DNA of 5,316 bases from Clostridia bacterium (GTDB taxonomy: Bacteria; Bacillota; Clostridia; Lachnospirales; CAG-274). The notes beneath the pieces were generated by a model. It did not search any database, was not told the DNA's origin, and saw only the letters and a list, made by a program, of their open reading frames with translations. The DNA lies in assembly GCA_030536675.1 (NCBI GenBank), contig JAUNPM010000124.1:1-5316 (forward strand). The letters run 5' to 3'. Shown here piece after piece: positions 1 to 5,316 of this stretch. A program made the translations under genes and the position numbers. Every line of letters begins with the position of its first letter. Position 1 is the first letter of the stretch.

Positions 1-467
1 GGCAGCGAGCCGGACAAAGACGAACTGTTGCAGGAAGACACAATAGGCATATTGTTAATTGTAAAATACTTATTAAGCTGTTCAAATGTTGCCGTTGCTC
101 CTCCTCTTCTGCATGTACAGACAGCACATCCCGGCTTATATGCCATATATCCGCTGCAAATATAAAACAATCTGTCAAGAAAAGAAGTAATATCTCCGCT
201 TGCCGCAGCATAATGCACAGGAGAGCCGAACACATATCCGTCCGCTTCCTTCACCTTGTCAATAACATCATTTAAAATATCATTATTTACGCATTTGCCG
301 TTTTTTGAACAATATCCGCAGGCTCTGCAGCCGCTTACAACGTGACTTCCCACGTGTATAATCTCCGTATCGATACCATTTTCTTCAAGTGTTTTAGCAA
401 TTTCACAAAGCACCGTATATGTACAGCCCTTAGCTCTCGGACTGCCGTTAAATAATAAAACCTTCAT
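1..467 (-). CDS. Flavodoxin-family (iron-sulfur flavoprotein-like) NAD(P)H-dependent FMN reductase, C-terminus cut by window edge
   Basis: This is a partial gene: 155 codons are present and the 3' end is beyond base 1. The start MKVLLFNGSP follows GGAGG (479-475) by 7 bases. Residues 7-17 (NGSPRAKGCTY) form the FMN phosphate-binding loop, and residues 81-99 (GSPVHYAAAS through FLDR) are the second family signature. Between them lies C47-x2-C50-x2-C53-x5-C59, the compact cysteine spacing known from archaeal iron-sulfur flavoproteins that bind a [4Fe-4S] cluster. Cluster binding here is inferred. Four further cysteines (104, 114, 117, 119) are present. The family consists of cytosolic flavin electron-transfer or reductase proteins of about 180-210 residues, usually with unknown partners. 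After PIVSS (141-145) the family normally continues with a YWN-containing segment, but here the sequence changes to CNSSSLSGSL and becomes GC-rich, so the last ten codons may not belong to the native gene. The family call is secure; the partner and reaction are unknown. Confidence 0.88.
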   Translation of the reverse strand, partial: MKVLLFNGSPRAKGCTYTVLCEIAKTLEENGIDTEIIHVGSHVVSGCRACGYCSKNGKCVNNDILNDVIDKVKEADGYVFGSPVHYAAASGDITSFLDRLFYICSGYMAYKPGCAVCTCRRGGATATFEQLNKYFTINNMPIVSSCNSSSLSGSL

Positions 468-474
468 ATTTGAA

Positions 475-479
475 CCTCC
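475..479 (-). promoter_or_regulatory. Ribosome binding site of the flavodoxin-family gene
   Basis: On the minus strand GGAGG (within TGGAGGTT) lies 7 bases before the ATG at 467. This is a near-ideal Shine-Dalgarno sequence and fixes the start, which also agrees with the family N-terminus MKVLLFNGSP. Confidence 0.85.
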
Positions 480-493
480 ATATTTACAAATAT

Positions 494-525
494 ATTTTAG
501 TATTATTTGAATTTAATAATGCCAA
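494..525 (-). promoter_or_regulatory. Possible weak sigma-A-type promoter before the flavodoxin-family gene
   Basis: In the 114-base gap the minus strand carries TTGGCA (525-520, five of six matches to TTGACA) and TAAAAT (499-494, five of six to TATAAT). The spacer is 20 bases, longer than the usual 16-18, and the whole gap is so AT-rich that such matches arise easily by chance. It is listed because the gap is the only place in the cluster where an internal promoter would fit. The rest of the gap holds no gene and no convincing terminator stem-loop. Confidence 0.25.
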
Positions 526-581
526 ATTTTTATAAATTTAATTTTTCTTGCAGCAATAATAAGTCATAAAATAAGTTATCA

Positions 582-1850
582 CTATTCTTTATTAAACACA
601 GCTCTGTCAAGAGCCTTTTCCCTGTGAGAAACAATTGTTGTACATACAGCATCACCTGTAATATTAACAGCCGTACGCATCATATCAAGTATTCTGTCAA
701 TGCCCATAATAAGCGCAATGCCCTCTGTGGGAAGTCCTACAGATGAAAGTACCATAGCAAGTGTAACAAGCCCAACAGAAGGTACGCCTGCCGTACCTAT
801 AGAGGCAAGAGTAGCCGTAACAACAACAGTAACTAAGTTTCCAAAGCTAAGGTCAATTCCGTAAACCTGAGCGATAAATATAACCGCAACCCCCTGCATA
901 ATAGATGTACCGTCCATATTGACCGTAGCACCGAGAGGAATTGTAAAGGATGAAATTTTTCTTGAAACTCCCATTTTTTTATCAAGAGTGTCTATAGATA
1001 AAGGAATAGTAGAATTTGATGTAGCCGTTGTAAAAGCAAATGTCATAACAGGGAAAAATTTCTTTAAAAAGTTCATAGGATTAAGTCTTGTTATTACAAA
1101 AAGCAGAATTTGATATACAATAAAGCACTGAATAAATAAAGCAAGAGTAACAGAACCCATATATTTTAACATAGGTAAAAAAGCATCAAATCCAATGCCT
1201 GCAAAAGTCTTTGAAATAAGACAAAATACACCTATAGGTGCCGCTTTCATAACAGACATTGTCATCTCCATCATAATATCGTTAAACTGGCTAAAGAAAT
1301 TTGCAACATTGGAAGCCCTTGAACCCAGCTTAGCAAGCATAATACCTACAAACAAAGCAAAAACTATAATAGGCAGCATATCCCCGTCAGCCATTGCTCC
1401 TATGGGATTTTTAGGTATAATATTCAGTAAAGTATCAACAAGGCTTGTGGCTTCCCCCGCACTTACATTGCCTGTTTCAACATTGGCAAGATTGACCCCC
1501 ACGCCGGGATCAATAACAGACGCTACCATCAAAGCAACACAAACAGCAACGGCAGTTGTAAAAATATAGAAAATAACAGTCTTAATTCCTACCTTACCCA
1601 AAGTCTTTGTATCACCTATAGCCATACTTCCGCATACAAGAGAACAAAAAACAAGAGGTACAACAAGCATTTGCATAAGTCTTATAAAGCCCTGTCCTAT
1701 AACATAAAGAATACCATTTATTATAACAGTATCTCTTAAATAGCCTTCCGGCATAAAATAATGTATCAATACACCTAAAACTGCGCCGCCAATAAGCGCA
1801 ATAAATATTTGTGTTGACAATCCTATTTTTCTTTTGTTTTCTTCAGCCAT
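582..1850 (-). CDS. Dicarboxylate/amino acid:cation symporter (DAACS family, GltP/GltPh type)
   Basis: This is a complete 422-residue integral membrane protein, normal length for the family. It couples uptake of acidic amino acids or C4-dicarboxylates to Na+ or H+ across the cytoplasmic membrane. Hydrophobic segments run through the protein from about residue 12. Family hallmarks are the serine/threonine-rich hairpin HP1 (about 272-283, TTATSNSTIP), the NMDGT cation-site motif (311-315), HP2 (about 350-362, IGTAGVPSVG) and the last helix DRILDMMRTAVNITGD (385-400). In that helix D385, D389, R392, T393, N396 and D400 match the substrate and cation positions of archaeal GltPh. The arginine equivalent to GltPh R397 points to an acidic substrate rather than a neutral amino acid. 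HP1 has Ala276 where GltPh has Arg276, and Asn279 in the triple-serine position. The start follows the RmlD-like stop by one base, with GGGGGA 10 bases upstream, so translation is probably coupled. The exact substrate is not determined. Confidence 0.93.
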   Translation of the reverse strand: MAEENKRKIGLSTQIFIALIGGAVLGVLIHYFMPEGYLRDTVIINGILYVIGQGFIRLMQMLVVPLVFCSLVCGSMAIGDTKTLGKVGIKTVIFYIFTTAVAVCVALMVASVIDPGVGVNLANVETGNVSAGEATSLVDTLLNIIPKNPIGAMADGDMLPIIVFALFVGIMLAKLGSRASNVANFFSQFNDIMMEMTMSVMKAAPIGVFCLISKTFAGIGFDAFLPMLKYMGSVTLALFIQCFIVYQILLFVITRLNPMNFLKKFFPVMTFAFTTATSNSTIPLSIDTLDKKMGVSRKISSFTIPLGATVNMDGTSIMQGVAVIFIAQVYGIDLSFGNLVTVVVTATLASIGTAGVPSVGLVTLAMVLSSVGLPTEGIALIMGIDRILDMMRTAVNITGDAVCTTIVSHREKALDRAVFNKE

Positions 1851-1851
1851 A

Positions 1852-2688
1852 TTAAACTAATCCCCCTGTCTTTGCAATGTGCTCTTTTAATGCCATCTTC
1901 CATTCACAGGGTTCTGTAAGCCCGTCAATTCTCAGCATCATATTGTCAAGAACCGAATAACTGCCCTTTTCTGTTTCAACAGGCTTAATTACGATCTGAT
2001 CCATTTTGTCTGCATTTTTAAGAATTTCAAGAGCAAATTCATATCTGCTGCAGCTGCCCTTACATACTGCGTGATAAATACCAAAGCAGTCATTCTCTAT
2101 AAACTGCATAACCACCTTGGCAAGCTCCTTTGCACTTGTGGGAGATGCATAGCTGTTTACGGAGACCTCAAGCTCACTCTTTTTGCCAACAGCCTCAAGA
2201 ACAGTATTTACAAAATCCTTTCCCGTACCATACACCCATGAGCTTCTTATAATAACGTATCTGTTTGAAAGATCGGTTATAAATTTTTCACCTGCATATT
2301 TAGACTTACCATACATTGTTTTAGGATGGACACTGTCAAATTCATTGTATGGTCTTTCCTGAACAGCGTCAAAAACATCATCCGTTGAAAGCTGTATAAG
2401 CTTAGCCTCAATTGACTGCGCCTCAACAGCAAGATTTCTTGGTCCAATGGCATTTACGGCATATGCCTTGTCGGGATATTGTTCACAAATATCAATATCC
2501 GTAATTCCCGCACAGTTAATAATAACATCGGGTCTTGTGTTTGTAATGTATCTGTGGACAATATTTCTGTCAGTTACATCGACCTCGTTTATATCCGTAA
2601 GATACAGCTTATATTTCATACAGTCAAGCATTTCCTTAAGAGCAGAGCCCACGTGACCTCCCGCTCCAACTATCCATACCTTTTTCAT
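1852..2688 (-). CDS. RmlD-like extended SDR reductase (dTDP-4-dehydrorhamnose reductase family)
   Basis: This is a complete 278-residue cytosolic NAD(P)H-dependent sugar-nucleotide reductase. The Rossmann glycine motif GAGGHVG is at 8-14, followed by INCAGITDIDICE (57-69), the catalytic strand STDDVFD (101-107), the active-site YGKSK (126-130), SWVYG (150-154), SPTSAKELA (182-190) and the C-terminal SYSVLDN (243-249). T102, Y126 and K130 have the same spacing as the Thr-Tyr-Lys triad of RmlD enzymes. RmlD itself reduces dTDP-4-dehydro-L-rhamnose to dTDP-L-rhamnose, but rmlA, rmlB and rmlC are not in this window. The usual RP before the C-terminal YSVLDN appears here as KG, so the true substrate may differ. 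The ATG overlaps the stop of the upstream glycosyltransferase (ATGA), with AGGAGG (2701-2696) 7 bases before it, indicating translational coupling. The family is sure; a rhamnose role is only possible. Confidence 0.88.
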   Translation of the reverse strand: MKKVWIVGAGGHVGSALKEMLDCMKYKLYLTDINEVDVTDRNIVHRYITNTRPDVIINCAGITDIDICEQYPDKAYAVNAIGPRNLAVEAQSIEAKLIQLSTDDVFDAVQERPYNEFDSVHPKTMYGKSKYAGEKFITDLSNRYVIIRSSWVYGTGKDFVNTVLEAVGKKSELEVSVNSYASPTSAKELAKVVMQFIENDCFGIYHAVCKGSCSRYEFALEILKNADKMDQIVIKPVETEKGSYSVLDNMMLRIDGLTEPCEWKMALKEHIAKTGGLV

Positions 2689-3845
2689 TTCCCTTCCTCC
2701 TGTTTTAAAAGCATATTTTTATAAATATTAAGCATATTTTGGGCAAATATAATGTCGGAATATTCCACACCCTTTTTATAGCTTTCATTTACCATACTTT
2801 CATAATTAGTGCGTATTTTTTTATACCCCTCTGTAAATTCACTTTCCGTTTTATACGATACTCCGTTTACTCCCTCTTCCAAAACATTTTTAAGACAATC
2901 GTCATATCTTACAAGGAGAGGCTTCCCCGAAGCCAGAGCCTCAATATATGTAAGTCCCTGTGTTTCACTTGTTGAACCGCTTACAAATATATCCCCCAAA
3001 GCATAATAGAGCTCTATTTCATTCCACGGCACAGCTCCCGTAAAAACAGTATTTTTTTCAAGTCCGTATTTTTTTATATCTTTTTTTAAATTATCTTCTT
3101 CGGGACCGTCACCTACAATAACAAATTTAAAATTATCTTCATTCTTTAATAAATTTGCCAAAAATTTTATTATTTCATTTAAATTTTTTTCCTTTGCAAG
3201 CCTTCCCACATAAATAAAAGTATTTACGTCATTTTCTATATTATATTTTTCTTTTAGTTTTTCAACCTTATCCATATCAGGCTTACTGAACTTTTCATAG
3301 TTTACACCAGTTGCCTGAACAAAAATTTCTCTTTTAACTCCGTAATTTTTTAAAAGCTCATTTACCTTGTCCGTAGGCACAACTACTGCACGTGCGTGAT
3401 TGCAGGTTTCTTTACTGAACTTTCTTACAATATTTTTCATTATTTTGCTGTTGCAGCCCGGTATTCTTAAATAATGTGTATAGTCCTCATAAACCGTATG
3501 ATATGTGTGTATAAAAGGAATATTATACTTATAGGCACTTTTCCTTGCCAAGTGTCCCATTTCAAACTCGGTTTGAGAATGAATAATATCCAAATTAAGA
3601 GTACCCACTTTTTTAAGTGCTTTGTATACATTAAAGCAACACAGCCGCCTGTCCTTAACAAGGAGGAAAGGAATACTTGTTTCTCTTATAACATTATTTT
3701 CCTTAACATATTCAACGGAATTTTCGGGAGCAAACACAAAAACCTCCTGTCCCAAAAATTCAAGTCCCCTCTTCAACTGCTGAACAGATGTTGCAACACC
3801 GTTTATTTCAGGATAATAGGTATCGGTGAATATACCTATTCTCAT
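2685..3845 (-). CDS. GT4-family glycosyltransferase, diacylglycerol glucosyltransferase/phosphatidylinositol mannosyltransferase type
   Basis: This is a 386-residue GT-B fold retaining glycosyltransferase that moves a sugar from a nucleotide donor to an acceptor. The N-terminus MRIGIFTDTYYPEINGVATS (1-20) is typical of the branch that includes 1,2-diacylglycerol 3-glucosyltransferases of Gram-positive membranes. The acceptor domain continues to HTYHTVYEDY (113-122). The C-terminal donor domain has IYVGRLAKEKN (211-221), VIVGDGPE (242-249) and the E-x7-E motif SETQGLTYIEA (E294, E302). I chose the ATG at 3845 because AGAGGG (3859-3854) sits 8 bases upstream; a GTG at 3854 would directly abut that site. 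The gene starts 26 bases after thiI and overlaps the RmlD-like gene by 4 bases. Its middle is very AT- and lysine-rich with several A7 runs. A lipid acceptor, probably at the inner membrane face, is inferred; another glycan is possible. Confidence 0.87.
   Translation of the reverse strand: MRIGIFTDTYYPEINGVATSVQQLKRGLEFLGQEVFVFAPENSVEYVKENNVIRETSIPFLLVKDRRLCCFNVYKALKKVGTLNLDIIHSQTEFEMGHLARKSAYKYNIPFIHTYHTVYEDYTHYLRIPGCNSKIMKNIVRKFSKETCNHARAVVVPTDKVNELLKNYGVKREIFVQATGVNYEKFSKPDMDKVEKLKEKYNIENDVNTFIYVGRLAKEKNLNEIIKFLANLLKNEDNFKFVIVGDGPEEDNLKKDIKKYGLEKNTVFTGAVPWNEIELYYALGDIFVSGSTSETQGLTYIEALASGKPLLVRYDDCLKNVLEEGVNGVSYKTESEFTEGYKKIRTNYESMVNESYKKGVEYSDIIFAQNMLNIYKNMLLKQEEGK
2696..2701 (-). promoter_or_regulatory. 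Ribosome binding site of the RmlD-like gene, inside the glycosyltransferase gene
   Basis: A perfect AGGAGG on the minus strand lies 7 bases before the ATG at 2688. It falls within the last codons of the glycosyltransferase (the QEEGK tail). With the ATGA overlap this supports reinitiation and coupled expression of the two proteins. Confidence 0.85.
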
Positions 3846-3853
3846 AAAAATCA

Positions 3854-3859
3854 CCCTCT
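3854..3859 (-). promoter_or_regulatory. Ribosome binding site deciding the glycosyltransferase start
   Basis: AGAGGG on the minus strand is 8 bases from the ATG at 3845. The in-frame GTG at 3854, three codons upstream, overlaps this site and cannot use it, so the shorter 386-residue product beginning MRIGIF is preferred. Confidence 0.75.
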
Positions 3860-3871
3860 TTACTTTTCTTT

Positions 3872-5044
3872 TTAAAATTCAACAATTTCCGTTTTATTAA
3901 CAGCTTCCTCTATAAGCTCGTCAAGTCCCGGGATTTTTCTTTCTATGGATTCTATAATTGACTTTTTAGGCTTTGTTTCAGGGTGCCTTGCCACAAACAC
4001 CGTACAGCAGTCCTCATAAGGTCTTATTGAAATATCATAAGTTCCTATACTTACGGCAACATCAATTATTTCCTGTTTATCCATAGCACAAAGAGGTCTT
4101 AACACAGGCATTTCTGCAGCCGAATCAATAGCCGCAATTGCCTCCATTGTCTGACTTGCCACCTGCCCTATGCTGTCCCCTGTTACAAGAGCCAAGGACT
4201 TGTTTTTTTCAGCTATTTTCTGAGCCGCCTTAAGCATAGCCCTTTTAAGAAGTATTGTCATTTTTTCGGGAGGAGTGCTTTCATATATTCTAAGCTGTGT
4301 TTCCGTAAAAGGCACAATATGCAGCTTAAAACTTCCCGTATATTGCGCAATTTGTTCTGCTATGTCCAAAACCTTTTGCTTGGCTCTTTCCGAAGTATAT
4401 GGCGGTGAATCAAAATAGCAGGCTTCTATCTCAACACCTCTTTTTGCCGTCAGAAATGCAGCAACAGGGCTGTCGATTCCCCCTGACATAAGCACCGTAG
4501 CCTTTCCGCTTGCACCGTAAGGCAAACCGCCCTTTGCTTTTATGACCTTGCTGTAAACATAAGCATTGTTTCTAAGCTCAACCATTAAAGTTACCTGAGG
4601 ATTATGTACGTCCACAGTAAGATTTTCAATATTATGAAGTATATATCCGCCTACATCTGCGCTTACTTCATTTCCCGTCAAAGGGTATCTTTTGTCTGAA
4701 CGCTTTGTAACTACCTTAAATGTTACCCCGCCATTGGGAAAATGCTCCTTAAAGTGAATTAAAGCGTGTTTTCTAAGGCTCTCAATACTCTGATCCTCAA
4801 ACTCAATTCCCGGGCAAACTGCCGTTACACCTAAAATCTTCAAAACAATAGGTATAACCGTATCATAATCAAATTCTCCCTCTTCATTTACAACAAGTAT
4901 TCTTCCCTGCTCCTTGTAAACTCTGTATCCATTGTAAGGCTCAAGTCTTTTAATTATTGTCCATATTAATTTGTTTTCAATTAAATATCTGTTTTTGCCT
5001 CGTATGGCAATTTCACCATACTTGACTAAAAGTACATTTCTCAT
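3872..5044 (-). CDS. thiI: tRNA uracil-4-sulfurtransferase ThiI (4-thiouridine synthesis), short form without rhodanese domain
   Basis: This is a complete 390-residue cytosolic enzyme. ThiI uses ATP and sulfur carried from a cysteine desulfurase to make 4-thiouridine at position 8 of tRNA; in some bacteria it also feeds sulfur to thiamine thiazole synthesis. The N-terminus MRNVLLVKYGEIAIRGKN leads into a ferredoxin-like region and a THUMP domain (about 60-165). The PP-loop ATPase domain follows, with LMSGGIDSP (185-193), FDSPPYTS (211-218), VTGDSIGQVASQT (287-299) and EDCCTVF (344-350). The protein ends soon after, so the C-terminal rhodanese domain of E. coli ThiI (482 residues) is absent, as is usual in Firmicutes; the paired cysteines 346/347 are the likely sulfur-handling residues. 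The start at 5044 is set by AAGGAG 7 bases upstream and by the family N-terminus. No cysteine desulfurase is visible in the window, although one often precedes thiI in related genomes. Confidence 0.95.
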   Translation of the reverse strand: MRNVLLVKYGEIAIRGKNRYLIENKLIWTIIKRLEPYNGYRVYKEQGRILVVNEEGEFDYDTVIPIVLKILGVTAVCPGIEFEDQSIESLRKHALIHFKEHFPNGGVTFKVVTKRSDKRYPLTGNEVSADVGGYILHNIENLTVDVHNPQVTLMVELRNNAYVYSKVIKAKGGLPYGASGKATVLMSGGIDSPVAAFLTAKRGVEIEACYFDSPPYTSERAKQKVLDIAEQIAQYTGSFKLHIVPFTETQLRIYESTPPEKMTILLKRAMLKAAQKIAEKNKSLALVTGDSIGQVASQTMEAIAAIDSAAEMPVLRPLCAMDKQEIIDVAVSIGTYDISIRPYEDCCTVFVARHPETKPKKSIIESIERKIPGLDELIEEAVNKTEIVEF

Positions 5045-5051
5045 TGATTTT

Positions 5052-5057
5052 CTCCTT
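5052..5057 (-). promoter_or_regulatory. Ribosome binding site deciding the thiI start
   Basis: AAGGAG on the minus strand is 7 bases before the ATG at 5044. An in-frame ATG at 5074 would add MLRSIIRRKS, but it has only a poorly spaced AAGAG three bases before it, and those residues do not fit the ThiI N-terminus. The site directly follows a possible stem described separately. Confidence 0.85.
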
Positions 5058-5087
5058 ATAATACTTCTGAGCATATGCTCTTATTAT
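5058..5087 (-). other. Palindrome and possible stem-loop in the thiI leader
   Basis: A perfect 12-base palindrome GAGCATATGCTC (5069-5080) lies between the small ORF stop and the thiI ribosome binding site. It is flanked by complementary arms, ATAATA (minus strand 5087-5082) and TATTAT (5063-5058), so the RNA could fold into a weak imperfect hairpin ending exactly where AAGGAG begins. There is no U-tract after it, so it is not a standard terminator. A role as a protein operator or translation-control structure is speculative. The arms are pure A/T and could match by chance. Confidence 0.35.
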
Positions 5088-5233
5088 TTTTTCAATCTCT
5101 TTGTTTTTGTATGTAAGCCCTTGAATAAATTAACAAACCACCTTAATCGCCCGCCTGTATTAAAAAACCTAACACCCACAATACGTATAGGGGCTACTTT
5201 CTTTGGAAACAAAATCTCTTTAATGCTTTTCAT
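5084..5233 (-). CDS. Small highly basic hypothetical protein (49 aa)
   Basis: I do not recognise this ORF. It starts at the ATG at 5233, preceded by AGGAAG (5246-5241) at 7 bases, a good Shine-Dalgarno site and spacing, and ends with TAA at 5086-5084, 39 bases before thiI. The 49 residues contain 14 Lys/Arg and a single Glu, giving a net charge near +13. The N-terminal part is MKSIKEILFPKKVAPIRIVG. A more hydrophobic aromatic stretch RWFVNLFKGL (31-40) follows, then a lysine-rich tail, KTKRLKK. No cysteines, signal peptide or clear transmembrane helix are visible. It could be a nucleic-acid- or ribosome-associated small protein, a membrane-surface peptide, a leader ORF for thiI, or a chance ORF. 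The placement and ribosome binding site favour real translation. Function is unknown. Confidence 0.55.
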   Translation of the reverse strand: MKSIKEILFPKKVAPIRIVGVRFFNTGGRLRWFVNLFKGLHTKTKRLKK

Positions 5234-5240
5234 ATAATGT

Positions 5241-5246
5241 CTTCCT
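5241..5246 (-). promoter_or_regulatory. Ribosome binding site of the small basic ORF
   Basis: AGGAAG within GGAAAGGAAG on the minus strand lies 7 bases from the ATG at 5233. It is the main support for translation of the 49-residue ORF. In the bases upstream to the window edge (5247-5316) I see only AT-rich sequence, with a TATCAT that lacks a properly spaced -35 element, so no promoter is called there. Confidence 0.55.
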
Positions 5247-5316
5247 TTCCCTGTTACAAATATATGATACTAAACAACGTGCGCAGTAATAATAGTTTAA
5301 CAATAATATTGAAGCA

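Noticed and set aside
540..581. Terminator after the symporter gene
   Set aside because: The region contains a direct repeat of ATAAGT and an AT-rich stretch, but no GC-containing stem followed by a U-tract on the minus strand.
1195..1569. 124-codon plus-strand ORF
   Set aside because: It lies wholly antisense to the clearly coding symporter gene, has no family features, and reflects the codon pattern of the opposite strand.
3846..3854. GTG start three codons upstream in the glycosyltransferase
   Set aside because: The GTG overlaps the AGAGGG ribosome binding site, which is correctly spaced only for the ATG at 3845.
3474..3875. 133-codon plus-strand ORF
   Set aside because: It is antisense to the glycosyltransferase, with no recognisable domain or good ribosome binding site; it is a shadow of the real gene.
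5045..5074. N-terminal extension of ThiI (MLRSIIRRKS) from the ATG at 5074
   Set aside because: The ribosome binding site for that ATG is poor, while AAGGAG is well placed for the ATG at 5044, and the ThiI family begins with MRNVLLVKYGEIAIRGKN-like sequence.
4971..5237. 88-codon plus-strand ORF covering the thiI start and the small basic ORF
   Set aside because: It runs antisense across the thiI N-terminus and its ribosome binding site, and its hydrophobic composition mirrors the Lys-rich minus-strand reading. The minus-strand 49-codon ORF has the better start signal.
5045..5316. Riboswitch or T-box upstream of thiI
   Set aside because: I see no TPP-riboswitch or T-box consensus sequences. 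The space is largely taken by the small ORF, and only a weak fold is present.

Overview
This window comes from a low-GC bacterium, most likely a Clostridia-type Firmicute and perhaps Lachnospiraceae-like. The evidence is AT-rich DNA with strong AGGAGG-type ribosome binding sites, a ThiI without a rhodanese domain, and a flavodoxin-family protein of a type common in anaerobic Firmicutes. The placement is inferred from recognising families, not from a search.

Every gene I can support is on the minus strand, so transcription runs from high to low coordinates. In that order they are: a small, very basic ORF of 49 residues (5233-5084); thiI, the tRNA 4-thiouridine sulfurtransferase (5044-3872); a GT4 glycosyltransferase of the diacylglycerol-glucosyltransferase type (3845-2685); an RmlD-like extended SDR reductase (2688-1852); a DAACS-family glutamate/aspartate/dicarboxylate:cation symporter (1850-582); and, after a 114-base AT-rich gap, a flavodoxin-family iron-sulfur flavoprotein that runs off the left edge (467 to <1).

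The first five genes are tightly packed. Gaps are 39 and 26 bases, then a 4-base ATGA overlap, then 1 base, with no terminator-like hairpin between them, so they probably form one operon. The GT4/RmlD-like pair is translationally coupled and may act on a common glycan or glycolipid. ThiI and the symporter look like unrelated housekeeping cargo. The flavoprotein may be a separate unit or a distal part of the same transcript, since I see no clear terminator before it.

Most of the window is ordinary chromosomal content. I did not find a convincing new system. The items most worth a second look are the sharp break in homology and base composition in the first ~34 bases, the cationic small ORF ahead of thiI, the palindrome-containing fold next to the thiI ribosome binding site, and the orphan GT4/RmlD-like pair. 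No RNA genes, CRISPR arrays, insertion sequences or prophage parts were seen.
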